Shown here piece after piece: positions 7,790 to 15,953 of a stretch of 29,275 nucleotides of DNA. Below the pieces are notes generated by a model. The model ran no database searches. It worked only from the letters and a program-made list of their open reading frames with translations, and was not told the DNA's origin. How positions within the stretch are numbered: the first letter of the stretch is position 1; each line of letters starts with the position of its first letter. The stretch covers positions 15,564 to 44,838 of the forward strand of contig DBFP01000016.1 in assembly GCA_002294405.1 (NCBI GenBank). Reading direction: 5' to 3'. The DNA is from Anaerolineales bacterium UBA877 (GTDB taxonomy: Bacteria; Chloroflexota; Anaerolineae; Anaerolineales; Villigracilaceae). Both the position numbers and the translations under genes were made by a program.

Positions 7790-7843
7790 GTTTGGGCAAT
7801 TATTCTCGTTGAGTCTTTTTCAGTTTTGGAGTAAAGTTAATCC

Positions 7844-8425
7844 ATGCTGGATCCCAACTCCCTCGTGCTCGTTTGCCTGCTGCCATCCCCGCGCGACCTG
7901 GAGATTGCCCGCTTGTTGGGCTGGTACCGCATCCCATTCGCACGTGCGCCAAAGGTGGTTGCGGTGGACACCCTGGCATTCTACCAACCCGCCAGTTTTG
8001 GCGATGGAGCTGGTCGGATCGAGTGGACCGCTCCTGTTCGAGGACATGAGCTGACTACGCGCGCTGAAATTTTGAGGGATGAGCCAGACCATCCGCGGGC
8101 AGGCGAGGAATATTTCAAGATCCAACTGGGGCAATTGGAGAGGTTGCCCCGGCCCGTGGTGGCGGAGAAATGGAAGCGGTTGACCTTTCTATATACCAGG
8201 GGGGAGTATTTACTCAGAGCGGAAACGCTCAATGACCTGGTCGTGCGAAGCGACGAGAGACAGTTGTTGTGGCAAAGCCTGCGGGATCGGGCTGCGAAGG
8301 AGCAACTCTATAAAGCGGACCTGCCAGAATCGGTTCCCTCGGACGTGCTGATTGCCTTGTTGGGGATGAATGAACCGCATGGAAATTATGATTCAAAGGA
8401 TCAAGAAAATGACGATCTTGATTAA
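7844..8425 (+). CDS. uncharacterised protein overlapping the hydantoinase gene
   Basis: I do not recognise this 193-residue protein. It is soluble-looking, with no signal peptide or membrane helix. The N-terminus (LVLVCLLPSPRDLEIARLLGWYRIP) is a strand-loop-helix start. Trp/Tyr-containing segments such as VAEKWKRLTFLYTRGEYL follow, and the tail is very acidic (DSKDQENDDLD). The 3' end overlaps the chosen start of the hydantoinase gene by 17 bases, so the two are almost certainly one operon. GGAG lies 12 bases before ATG, a wide spacing. It is read downstream of a strong terminator, so it needs its own promoter or read-through. Codon use looks like its neighbours. It could be a partner or a member of a lineage-specific family. 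Confidence 0.72.
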   Translation: MLDPNSLVLVCLLPSPRDLEIARLLGWYRIPFARAPKVVAVDTLAFYQPASFGDGAGRIEWTAPVRGHELTTRAEILRDEPDHPRAGEEYFKIQLGQLERLPRPVVAEKWKRLTFLYTRGEYLLRAETLNDLVVRSDERQLLWQSLRDRAAKEQLYKADLPESVPSDVLIALLGMNEPHGNYDSKDQENDDLD

Positions 8426-9824
8426 AAGCGGTATGCTGGTCACTGCTGAAGGATCTTTCCTTGCTGATATCCTGGTTGATGGGGAGATAATTTCACAAAT
8501 CGGTCCAAACCTGGATGAACGGGGAAGCAAGGTTTTGGATGCCAGCGGTAAATTGATTTTTCCCGGTGGCGTGGATCCCCATGTGCACCTCGACCTGCCC
8601 ATGTTTGGGACGGTTTCATCTGACGATCATTACACCGGTACCAAGGCAGCTGCGTTCGGTGGAACCACAACCGTCATTGATTTCGTATCATTTGACCATC
8701 CCACCCTGGGCGAGTCGGTGGATGGGTGGCGGTTGAAAGCGGAAAAATCTGCCGTGGATTATTCCGCCCACATGAATTTGACCCGATACGATGAAAAGAT
8801 CGCCACTGAAATCCCATCCCTGCTTGGTTTGGGCGTGACGACGCTGAAAGTGTTCACTGCCTACAATGGTCGGCTGCGCCTGGAAGATGGGGATATCTTT
8901 AAGACCCTCAGGATTGCAAGGAACAACGGAATGCTGGTAATGCTCCACGCAGAGAACGGAGATGTCATTGAAACACTCATTTCTGAAGCCCTGGCTGAGG
9001 GTCATAAAACTCCTGAATGGCATGCCAGAACCCGTCCCGCCTGGGGAGCAGTTGAGTCGGCAATGCGGGCTTTTGCACTGGCTGCCACGGCAGATGCTTC
9101 CCTATACCTGGTTCACATGAACACGGTTGGGGAAGTGGATATGCTCAGGTATGCACGCCAGCGCGGCCTGAAAGTAATGGGAGAAACCTGCCCCCAGTAT
9201 CTTTTATTCACCGAGGGCGACCTGTTACGACCGGACGGGTCAAAATGGGTCTGCTCGCCTCCCATGCGCTCTGCTGAAGACAATGCCCGATTGTGGCAAG
9301 CTGCAGCAGACGGCTCCATACAAACCATTGGCACGGATCACTGTCCTTTTTTCTATGACGGTTCCCGACCGATAATTTATGAAGGGAAAGCTGTTGCCAT
9401 CCCCGGCAAGGAACTTGGCGCGGATGATTTCACCAGGATCCCAAACGGCCTGCCGGGAGTGGAGGACAGGCTTGGGGTTCTTTGGACGACGGGTGTCCGC
9501 TCCGGAAAGCTAAGCGCCAACCAGTTTGTAGCCCTTACCTCCACCAACCCGGCAAAGATTTTCGGTCTATTCCCACGCAAGGGAGCGTTGCTGCCAGGCT
9601 CGGATGCGGACATGGTCATTTGGGACCCGGAAGTAAAAGAAAAACATGGGGTGGCAACCTGCCACCAGCGGACAGATTACAACCTGTACGAAGGTTGGGA
9701 GTTGACCGGCAACCCGGAAAAGGTTTTCCTGCGGGGGAAACTGATCGTTGACGGAAAGGAGTGGTTGGGGAAAGCGGGAGGAGGACGGTTCCTGCCGCGC
9801 CAGCCTGCAGCGCCCATCTTGTAG
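8409..9824 (+). CDS. dihydropyrimidinase / hydantoinase
   Basis: This 471-residue cyclic amidohydrolase has all the metal-site motifs of the dihydropyrimidinase/D-hydantoinase family. These are GGVDPHVHLD (His58, His60), the carbamylated lysine in TLKVFTAYNG (Lys147), VMLHAENGD (His180), LYLVHMNT (His236) and IGTDHCPF (Asp310). It would open dihydrouracil or hydantoin rings in the cytosol. Length and order are typical. I chose ATG at 8409: AAGGA lies eight bases upstream and TILIKSGMLVTAEG matches the usual N-terminus. An earlier in-frame ATG at 8370 would add 13 residues and overlap the upstream gene more. No other pyrimidine-breakdown gene is in view, so dihydropyrimidine and hydantoin substrates cannot be told apart. 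Confidence 0.93.
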   Translation: MTILIKSGMLVTAEGSFLADILVDGEIISQIGPNLDERGSKVLDASGKLIFPGGVDPHVHLDLPMFGTVSSDDHYTGTKAAAFGGTTTVIDFVSFDHPTLGESVDGWRLKAEKSAVDYSAHMNLTRYDEKIATEIPSLLGLGVTTLKVFTAYNGRLRLEDGDIFKTLRIARNNGMLVMLHAENGDVIETLISEALAEGHKTPEWHARTRPAWGAVESAMRAFALAATADASLYLVHMNTVGEVDMLRYARQRGLKVMGETCPQYLLFTEGDLLRPDGSKWVCSPPMRSAEDNARLWQAAADGSIQTIGTDHCPFFYDGSRPIIYEGKAVAIPGKELGADDFTRIPNGLPGVEDRLGVLWTTGVRSGKLSANQFVALTSTNPAKIFGLFPRKGALLPGSDADMVIWDPEVKEKHGVATCHQRTDYNLYEGWELTGNPEKVFLRGKLIVDGKEWLGKAGGGRFLPRQPAAPIL

Positions 9825-9890
9825 CGGGGAACAAAAAAACCTCCGATTGCATCCATTAAGGGAAAGAGGATTTATAAAAAGGAGGATATT

Positions 9891-11168
9891 ATGAATAACC
9901 GTTGGTATTCCCTCTTAACCGCCGTGATCATTCCAACCTTGTTCTTATCGGCGTGCGCAACTGGAAAAGTGGCTGCATCCGAATTGGAACGGGCTTTGAA
10001 TCCAAACGTGCCTGCCACGGATGTTGAGCAATTGGTTAAAGGAAATACCACCTTCGCTTTTAATCTGTACCAGGCACTGCGGTCGCTTGACGGAAACATG
10101 GTTTACTCGCCATACAGCATTTCACTGGCCTTTGCCACGACGTATGGCGGAGCCCGAGGCAAAACTGCTGACCAGATGGTGCGAACCCTGCATTTCGATC
10201 TGAATGAGGCACAATTCCACCCCGCTTTCAATATTTTGGATCTCGAGCTTGCAGGACGTTCCAGCCAGACCATCGACACAGCCGGGAAAGATCGATTCCA
10301 ACTGAGTATTGCCAACTCACTGTGGGGACAGGATGGCTGGCGATTCCTTCCCGACTATCTTGACCTGCTGGCAATCAACTACGGTGCGGGGATGCGCCTG
10401 GTGGATTTTGAGAATGCCCCGGAGGACGCCAGGAAACAGATCAATCACTGGGTATCCGATCAGACCAAGAAACGCATCAGGGATATCATCCCGGCTGGAG
10501 CGATCAACCCATTAACCCGGCTGGTTTTAGCCAATGCCATTTATTTCAAGGCAACATGGGAGCAAGAATTCGATCCCAACGACACCACAAAAAGGCCGTT
10601 TACCTTGCTGGATGGTAATCCTGTGGACGTGGATATGATGGGTTATCAATCAGAAGAACAATTGCCCTACGCAGCTGGAGACGGCTGGCAAGCTGTCGCT
10701 TTACCATATAAAGGCGGCTTGACGGATATGATAATCATCGTGCCAGATAGCGGGAAATTTAAGTCTTTTGAGGCCAGCCTGACGGCGGAGCATTACAACC
10801 AGATCGTATCCGCCTTGCAACAACAAGGGATGCATCTCTCCATGCCAAAGTTTACCTTCGAGTGCTTTTATCCATTGCGCGATATCCTCAGCGGGATGGG
10901 TATGCAGGATGCCTTCGATGAACAAAGCGCGGATTTCTCCGGAATAGACGGGCAATACAATCTTTATATTGGGGAGGCACTCCATAAAGCCTTCATCGCC
11001 GTGGATGAAAAGGGAACCGAAGCAGCGGCTTCAACATTCGTAATGGGGATGACCTCTTCCATGCCTCACGGGATTATCCTGAACATTGACCGGCCATTCT
11101 TTTACGTGATCCGGGATATCCCAAGCGGCTCCATCCTTTTCATGGGGCGGGTGATTAATCCACAATAA
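9891..11168 (+). CDS. serpin-family lipoprotein (serine protease inhibitor)
   Basis: This 425-residue serpin has a lipoprotein signal (LSAC, Cys22), so it is probably held at the outer face of the membrane. Family marks include NMVYSPYSISLAF, TRLVLANAIYFKATWEQEF and the signature DRPFFYVIRD (~400-409). The hinge of the reactive loop, EKGTEAAAS (373-381), has the small residues needed for loop insertion, so it should be inhibitory rather than a non-inhibitory serpin. By alignment to antitrypsin the scissile bond falls around MTSSMP, so a protease accepting small or Met P1 residues is likely; the exact P1 is uncertain. A near-perfect GGAGG lies five bases before ATG. The gene is downstream of the hydantoinase by 66 bases with no terminator between. 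Confidence 0.94.
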   Translation: MNNRWYSLLTAVIIPTLFLSACATGKVAASELERALNPNVPATDVEQLVKGNTTFAFNLYQALRSLDGNMVYSPYSISLAFATTYGGARGKTADQMVRTLHFDLNEAQFHPAFNILDLELAGRSSQTIDTAGKDRFQLSIANSLWGQDGWRFLPDYLDLLAINYGAGMRLVDFENAPEDARKQINHWVSDQTKKRIRDIIPAGAINPLTRLVLANAIYFKATWEQEFDPNDTTKRPFTLLDGNPVDVDMMGYQSEEQLPYAAGDGWQAVALPYKGGLTDMIIIVPDSGKFKSFEASLTAEHYNQIVSALQQQGMHLSMPKFTFECFYPLRDILSGMGMQDAFDEQSADFSGIDGQYNLYIGEALHKAFIAVDEKGTEAAASTFVMGMTSSMPHGIILNIDRPFFYVIRDIPSGSILFMGRVINPQ

Positions 11169-11182
11169 AGCCTGTGTTAAAT

Positions 11183-11216
11183 AAAAAAGACCGCCGACTT
11201 GATCTTGGCGATCTTT
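11183..11216 (-). terminator. intrinsic terminator of the acyltransferase genes
   Basis: On the minus strand aaagatcgcc (11216-11207) pairs with ggcggtcttt (11195-11186), with one mismatch, and leads into T6 (11188-11183). It lies just after the acyltransferase stop at 11223. On the plus strand it could also act weakly for the serpin gene ending at 11168. Confidence 0.7.
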
Positions 11217-11222
11217 CATTTC

Positions 11223-11894
11223 CTATGGTTTCATCAGTTCCTTCAACCTCGGATGATGTGAATACACTCCACGCCGATCTTCCGGTAATAACGCTGCGAT
11301 CCGGCACATGACTTCATCCGTATCCTGTTTCATTGCAGAATCCCTGTCCTTACCTTTTACGGATGGGAGGGTGAAGGGACTTCCGGCGACGATCTTGATC
11401 TCCAATCGCCTGAAGTGCTTCAAACGTTCCACCACCACTGCATCTTCGGTGCCGGTCACCCCCACGGGAAGAACAGGGACACCCGCCTTCCAGGCCAAAT
11501 AGGTGGCGCCAGGTTTGGCTTCGATCAGGTTGCCAGATTTGGAGCGGGTTCCCTCCGGGGTGATGGTAAACACCTGCCCCTGGTTGAGCCGGCGAAGGGT
11601 TTCGCGGATGGCATGGATGTCAGCGTTGTAGCGGTCAACAAACATGCCATTGGTTAGTGTAACCAGCCAGCGAAAGATGGCGTATTTCTTGTACTTTTCA
11701 GCCACAACCATGATGATGTCGGGCCTGTCGAGGACATAATACGCCAGGGCAGCATCCAGCCTGCCGACATGGTTGGCGGCAACAATGAAACCTCCCACAG
11801 GCAGGTTTTCTGCACCGACAATTTCAACTCGTGCGATGAGACCCAAGACGGTGCGAATGATAAACCGGAGAAGCTTATGGGTGGATTTCTTCAT
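11223..11894 (-). CDS. PlsC-family 1-acylglycerol-3-phosphate-type acyltransferase (copy 2 of tandem pair)
   Basis: This 223-residue protein has the acyltransferase motifs NHVGRLD (NHx4D, His42 and Asp47), FVDRYN, ITPEGTRSKSG (113-117) and LPVGVTG. The family transfers an acyl chain to lysophosphatidic acid or a related acceptor at the membrane. A hydrophobic N-terminal stretch would place it there. It ends GVYSHHPRLKELMKP, close to the end of the neighbouring copy. It lies 48 bases downstream of that copy and is followed by a terminator. The start is supported by a weak TGGA stretch. Acyl acceptor specificity cannot be read from the sequence. Confidence 0.9.
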   Translation of the reverse strand: MKKSTHKLLRFIIRTVLGLIARVEIVGAENLPVGGFIVAANHVGRLDAALAYYVLDRPDIIMVVAEKYKKYAIFRWLVTLTNGMFVDRYNADIHAIRETLRRLNQGQVFTITPEGTRSKSGNLIEAKPGATYLAWKAGVPVLPVGVTGTEDAVVVERLKHFRRLEIKIVAGSPFTLPSVKGKDRDSAMKQDTDEVMCRIAALLPEDRRGVYSHHPRLKELMKP

Positions 11895-11942
11895 AATTTT
11901 CCAGGTCGGGAATTATATTATTAATATGATTATGGGCGGGAT

Positions 11943-12620
11943 TTATGGAGGACCATCCAGGAATTCCATCAAGCGTGGATGATCTGCATATACGCCGCGC
12001 TGCTCAGGGGGCAGCATGGAGGCGATACGACACATGATCTCATCTGTGTCCGATTTCAAGGCTTCATCGCGACCCGGGCCATCGGTCGGGAGGGGTGGCA
12101 GACTGAAAGCCGGCCCAACGCTGACATGGATGTGCGGACGATGCAGCCGCTTCAACTGGGAGAAAAAGAGGCTGTCAAATGAACCGCTGATACCAACGGG
12201 GATGATCGGATAACCCAATTTGGCTGCCAGGAAGCTCACTCCCGGCTTTCCCGCGATCAGTGTGCCAACTTTCGAACGGGTGCCTTCCGGGGTTATCACC
12301 AGTGCCTCACCGTTTTTCATGCGTGCAATCACATTCCGGATTGCCTTCAGGTCAGGATTGAAGCGGTCCACGAAAAGGAAGTTTAACCCGCGGCCGAGCC
12401 AACGCATGATCCACAACTTTTCCCACTTTTCCCCCACCATCAGGACGAGATTGGTATTATTAATAATATAAAATGGAAGAAAGGCATCCACCAGCCCGAT
12501 GTGGTTGGCGGCAATGATAAAATTACTTTCCGTGGGGACATTCTCCTTCCCTTGAACTTCAATGTGCGTCAACAGCCGGAGAAGAAAACGGATAAGGAAT
12601 CGGGTGAATCTCAATCGCAT
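11943..12620 (-). CDS. PlsC-family 1-acylglycerol-3-phosphate-type acyltransferase (copy 1 of tandem pair)
   Basis: This 225-residue protein has the same motifs as the next gene: NHIGLVD (His40, Asp45), FVDRFN, ITPEGTRSKVG (111-115) and IPVGISG. Like it, it ends with SDTDEIMCRIASMLPPE and GVYADHPRLMEFL. The pair looks like an old tandem duplication. No Shine-Dalgarno precedes ATG at 12620. Instead a -10-like TAAAAT lies 6 bases upstream (minus strand), together with cagcaaaactgctg (12632-12645), a 5-bp-arm inverted repeat. It may therefore have a very short or no leader. The MFS gene upstream is 149 bases away. Confidence 0.9.
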   Translation of the reverse strand: MRLRFTRFLIRFLLRLLTHIEVQGKENVPTESNFIIAANHIGLVDAFLPFYIINNTNLVLMVGEKWEKLWIMRWLGRGLNFLFVDRFNPDLKAIRNVIARMKNGEALVITPEGTRSKVGTLIAGKPGVSFLAAKLGYPIIPVGISGSFDSLFFSQLKRLHRPHIHVSVGPAFSLPPLPTDGPGRDEALKSDTDEIMCRIASMLPPEQRGVYADHPRLMEFLDGPP

Positions 12621-12769
12621 GGGACTATTTTACAGCAAAACTGCTGCGCTTAATCGTGGAGCAGGTGGATTTAATTCCCCAACACCCGGAATTGGGACTC
12701 ATTGATAAGCAAGAACTGCCTGGTAATATTTCTGGGATCGCCAGTTTCCCAAATGACCATGGCAACCTT

Positions 12770-14026
12770 CTAAACCCTCTCTCGGGGCCTGGGATCCCGT
12801 ACCAACCAGAACAATAATGCAGCAATCACCAGTCCACCGATTGCTGAAATAATAAATGTCACCTGGAAACCAGAAGTATCAGCGATCCAACCACCCAGCA
12901 GGGGAGCAGCGATGGTGAAGGGTACCACCAGAGTATTTGAAAGGCCGATATAGATCGGGCGTGTTTCTTCATTCCCAAACTCGGTCGTAATAGCCATGCC
13001 GATGGTCCAGTAGGCGACATTTGCCAGGCCAGAAAGGATGAAGACCGGGTACATCCAATTCAAGGAAGGTGCCCCCCAAGCCAAAAGTGAACTGAGCGTG
13101 ACAGCAAAAGAACCGGCGATGAGCATGGCCCTGTGACCGAGGCGGTCTCCCAACCAACCCATGAGCGCATTGGCGATTGTGGAGGTAATGGTCACTGCGG
13201 CGGTTAAGAATCCGGCGGTCAAGTCGCTCATTCCGAAACGCCGCAGACCATAGACAATATAAAAAGCAAAGCCCATGGTGGCAAACTGGGACACCACCTT
13301 CACAACCAGGAAGGCGGAGAAATTCCTATCGCGACGCAGGATCTCCAATCCGCCTTTCCAGGGGGAGGGCTGGTAGGCTGGAATGTTTTTTTCATTGTCG
13401 ATGGGTTCACGGGTCAAGCCCAGGGCGACCATTGAAAATCCCATCCCGACGATGGTCAATGTGAAACAAAGGGAAAAGTTAAGCGGGTCGCGAACTTTAT
13501 CCAGGATGAACCCTGCTGCGACGGCCGCGACGCTGATGAGCACGTTTGCCCAGGCTGCCTGGGCGCCGAAGAAGGTGCCGCGCCAGTCGGGGGGGATAAT
13601 TTTAGCAATCATGCTTTGCCAGCCATTGGCGGTGAACCCGGCACCCAGCCCCTGCCAGATGAGCATGATAAAGGTGAGCACGAGGGTGGCTTTATTTCCC
13701 AGTCCCGTCATGAACAAGGCGACCAATGCCAGACCCAAATAGGGGATACGTTCGTGGATGGTCATCCACATTACCATGGGCTTGTAACGACGGAGGCGCG
13801 ACACCCTGTTTGCCATGAATAACTGCGGTAACTGCCACCCAACTGCATGGATGGCGGGGATCAATCCGATCAAAACAGCAGAATGGGTCATCCGGCTGAC
13901 AAACAGGGTAATGATGGTCCCAACCGATCCAAATCCCCAACCCAAGCCGTACAAGGCACCATCTGCCAGGTTGACAGTGATGTTGTATTTCAGATGTGTG
14001 CGGACAGACTCTTCCAAGGTTGGCAT
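12770..14026 (-). CDS. MFS transporter
   Basis: This 418-residue membrane protein has about twelve hydrophobic segments in two halves, joined by a polar loop (~205-235, EPIDNEKNIPAYQPSPWKG). The second half opens with the MFS motif A variant MGWLGDRLGHRAML (290-302). The first half has RLRRYKPM in the matching loop. It looks like the general MFS-1 group; substrate and direction are unknown. The C-terminus is basic (RDPRPRERV). ATG at 14026 gives a short cytosolic N-terminus; a weak GGTGG lies about 14 bases upstream. It is divergent from the TetR gene, so that regulator may also control it, but no second operator is seen. No gene is seen in the 149-bp gap that follows. Confidence 0.9.
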   Translation of the reverse strand: MPTLEESVRTHLKYNITVNLADGALYGLGWGFGSVGTIITLFVSRMTHSAVLIGLIPAIHAVGWQLPQLFMANRVSRLRRYKPMVMWMTIHERIPYLGLALVALFMTGLGNKATLVLTFIMLIWQGLGAGFTANGWQSMIAKIIPPDWRGTFFGAQAAWANVLISVAAVAAGFILDKVRDPLNFSLCFTLTIVGMGFSMVALGLTREPIDNEKNIPAYQPSPWKGGLEILRRDRNFSAFLVVKVVSQFATMGFAFYIVYGLRRFGMSDLTAGFLTAAVTITSTIANALMGWLGDRLGHRAMLIAGSFAVTLSSLLAWGAPSLNWMYPVFILSGLANVAYWTIGMAITTEFGNEETRPIYIGLSNTLVVPFTIAAPLLGGWIADTSGFQVTFIISAIGGLVIAALLFWLVRDPRPRERV

Positions 14027-14141
14027 ACGGGACGTATTCTACCACCGTGTTTTGAATGGTCTATAAACTCCTAAAATAATGCCTGGAAGCAGGTATCATT
14101 TGGAATCAAAGCAAATGCTGTAAAGCGTTCCCGTTGTTCTC

Positions 14142-14170
14142 TTGACAATTCATCCTATCCGTATGAAAAT
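14142..14170 (+). promoter_or_regulatory. promoter of the export operon
   Basis: A perfect TTGACA (14142-14147) is followed after 17 bases by GAAAAT (14165-14170), which matches four of six -10 bases. Transcription would start at about 14177, inside the palindrome at 14174-14187. Confidence 0.55.
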
Positions 14171-14173
14171 AAA

Positions 14174-14187
14174 TGAACGTTCGTTCA
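14174..14187. promoter_or_regulatory. palindromic operator of the TetR regulator
   Basis: TGAACGTTCGTTCA is a perfect inverted repeat (6-bp arms, TT centre) directly downstream of the promoter and 18 bases before the tetR start. TGAACG half-sites are common in TetR/AcrR operators, so autorepression of the export operon is the natural reading. Confidence 0.7.
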
Positions 14188-14204
14188 CATATTGAAGGGT
14201 TTGT

Positions 14205-14816
14205 ATGCCAGAAGATTCATTGTCAAAAGGCGAACGCACTCACCGGGCTATCATTGAATCTGCCTATACCCTGTTCCTTGAGCAGGGATATGCTGCCACA
14301 TCCATGCGGCAAATTGCCGGGCGCACCGGGCTTGCGCTGGGGAGCATATATAATCACTTCGACAGCAAAGAAGCGATATTCAGTGACCTTATCATCTCCA
14401 AGCATCCCTTCCACCAGGTATTACCCCTTCTGCTGACTGCGACCGGGGATACAGTGGAGGAGTTCGTTCGGAACGCGGCTCGCAGCATGGTTGGCGAGCT
14501 GGGACGACGACCAGATTTCGTAAAATTCATGTTCGTTGAGCTGGTCGAATTCAACGGACGGGATGTACCGAAAATGATCAAGAAAATTTATCCCCAAGTG
14601 GCACCAATCATCGAACGGTTCCAGGCCAGCCGCGGAGAACTGCGTTCCATACCACCTTTTATCCTATTCCGGGCCTTTGTGGGATTGTTTTTTTCCTTCT
14701 ATTTGACCGAATACCTGCTGGCTGGAACTCCTGACCCGGCGATGCAGGAAGATGCACTGGATCATTTTGTGGAAATATTCTTATTTGGAGTGCTTGCAAC
14801 CAAGGAGACCGCATGA
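14205..14816 (+). CDS. TetR/AcrR family regulator of the export operon
   Basis: This 203-residue protein starts with a TetR helix-turn-helix (~10-60). It reads SKGERTHRAIIESAYTLFLEQGYAATSMRQIAGRTGLALGSIYNHFDSKEAIFSDLI, with the typical turn and the YNHF recognition-helix end. The C-terminal helices would bind a small ligand. AAGGG lies five bases before ATG. Its TGA overlaps the ATG of the ABC permease (ATGA), so regulator and exporter are coupled. E. coli CecR, also TetR-type, likewise controls the similar ybhGFSR exporter. The ligand is unknown but is probably a substrate of the pump. Confidence 0.92.
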   Translation: MPEDSLSKGERTHRAIIESAYTLFLEQGYAATSMRQIAGRTGLALGSIYNHFDSKEAIFSDLIISKHPFHQVLPLLLTATGDTVEEFVRNAARSMVGELGRRPDFVKFMFVELVEFNGRDVPKMIKKIYPQVAPIIERFQASRGELRSIPPFILFRAFVGLFFSFYLTEYLLAGTPDPAMQEDALDHFVEIFLFGVLATKETA

Positions 14817-15943
14817 ACTCTCGTCTTGCATCCATCCTCCGCAAGGAATTCATCCAGATCTCGCGCGATAAACGCACCTTGGTGATCATCCTGATCATTC
14901 CAATCATTCAACTATTCCTGCTTGGATATTCTGCGACCAATGATATACGCAACGTGCCCTTGGCAGTATTTGACCAGTGCCGCTGTGCCGAGTCGCGATC
15001 CCTGCTCGATGCTTACCGCGCCGCGGATTACTTCCGGCTGGCATACACGGTTGGCTCGGAAAATGACATACGTCTCCTGGTCGAGCAGGGGAAAATTCGA
15101 GCTGGAATCATCATACCTCCGGATTACAACACCGCCCTGGATCAGGGAAATGCCGTTGTGGCATTCATCCTGGATGGATCGGACGCAACAACCGGGTCCA
15201 CAGCCCTGGCTGCGGCAACCCTCATCGGTCAATCCCAGGCTACCCGATTAATGCTGCAGCGCCTGGAGGCAAGAGGGTTGAATCCCGGGACATTCCAACC
15301 ACCTCTGAAGGTACAGACCAGGGTCTGGTACAACCCGGACCTGGTCAGTTCGTATTTCATGATCCCGGGGGTAATCGGCATGATCCTATATGCTATTACT
15401 TCCATCCTGACAGCAACCGCGGTGGTGCGAGAGCGCGAACGCGGTACCATCGAGCAATTGATCGTCACACCTATCCGCCCCTGGGAACTGGTGATAGGCA
15501 AGATCCTTCCCTATGCAATCCTGGCAGTAGTTGACACCCTCGAAGTGTTGGCGATCGGTCATTGGTGGTTTGGCATGCCAGTGCGAGGGGATATCAGTCT
15601 CATCCTGGTTTGTTCAGGCCTGCTGGTGTTATCCGGGCTTGGAATCGGGCTGTTTGCGTCCACCATTGCCAATACCCAGCAGGAAGCCATGCTGACGGTG
15701 TGGATGACACTTCTGCCGGGTATTTTTCTTTCCGGTTTTTTCTTCCCGCTGGAAGCCATGCCGCAGTTCTTGCAATGGATTTCATACATCATCCCACTGC
15801 GCTATTACCTGATCATTATTCGCGCCCTGCTTATCAAGGGGGTTGGTGCAGGACCCATCTGGAGTGAAATCGTGGCTCTGGCTGTATTTGGGATAGCGAT
15901 CATGGGCGCGGCTTCTGTTCGTTTCCGTAAACGTCTTGATTAA
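14813..15943 (+). CDS. ABC-2 type transporter permease (YbhS/YbhR-like)
   Basis: This 376-residue permease has one N-terminal membrane helix (~22-42, LVIILIIPIIQLFLLGYSA), an extracytoplasmic domain of ~130 residues, and five further helices. The signature is around AVVRERERGTIEQLIVTPIRPWELVIGK. This is the YhhJ/YbhR family found in drug or sugar exporters with a fusion protein. It begins at the ATGA overlap with tetR. These systems normally use two different permeases (YbhS and YbhR); only one is present in this operon, so a homodimer is likely unless a second gene lies elsewhere. Confidence 0.9.
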   Translation: MNSRLASILRKEFIQISRDKRTLVIILIIPIIQLFLLGYSATNDIRNVPLAVFDQCRCAESRSLLDAYRAADYFRLAYTVGSENDIRLLVEQGKIRAGIIIPPDYNTALDQGNAVVAFILDGSDATTGSTALAAATLIGQSQATRLMLQRLEARGLNPGTFQPPLKVQTRVWYNPDLVSSYFMIPGVIGMILYAITSILTATAVVRERERGTIEQLIVTPIRPWELVIGKILPYAILAVVDTLEVLAIGHWWFGMPVRGDISLILVCSGLLVLSGLGIGLFASTIANTQQEAMLTVWMTLLPGIFLSGFFFPLEAMPQFLQWISYIIPLRYYLIIIRALLIKGVGAGPIWSEIVALAVFGIAIMGAASVRFRKRLD

Positions 15944-15953
15944 GGAGTCCCTT

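Larger units (their letters stand above)
7558..7843 (+). promoter_or_regulatory. structured, leader-like intergenic region
   Basis: This 286-bp region lies between the PLP-enzyme stop and the unrecognised gene at 7844. It has a possible 12-codon ORF (7717-7755), a terminator-like hairpin with arms ATCCGA (7702-7707) and TCGGAT (7739-7744) ending in T5, and a strong intrinsic terminator (7755-7789). GCGCCTC (7678-7684) and GAGGTGT (7706-7712) can also pair (with two G-U pairs) and would hide the ORF's ribosome site. I do not recognise a known riboswitch or sRNA family here. It may be an attenuator for 7844-9824, or simply the end of the upstream transcript. Confidence 0.35.

Noticed and set aside
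12625..12825. 66-residue minus-strand frame between MFS and acyltransferase genes
   Set aside because: It overlaps the MFS 3' end, has low-complexity composition and no supporting start signal.
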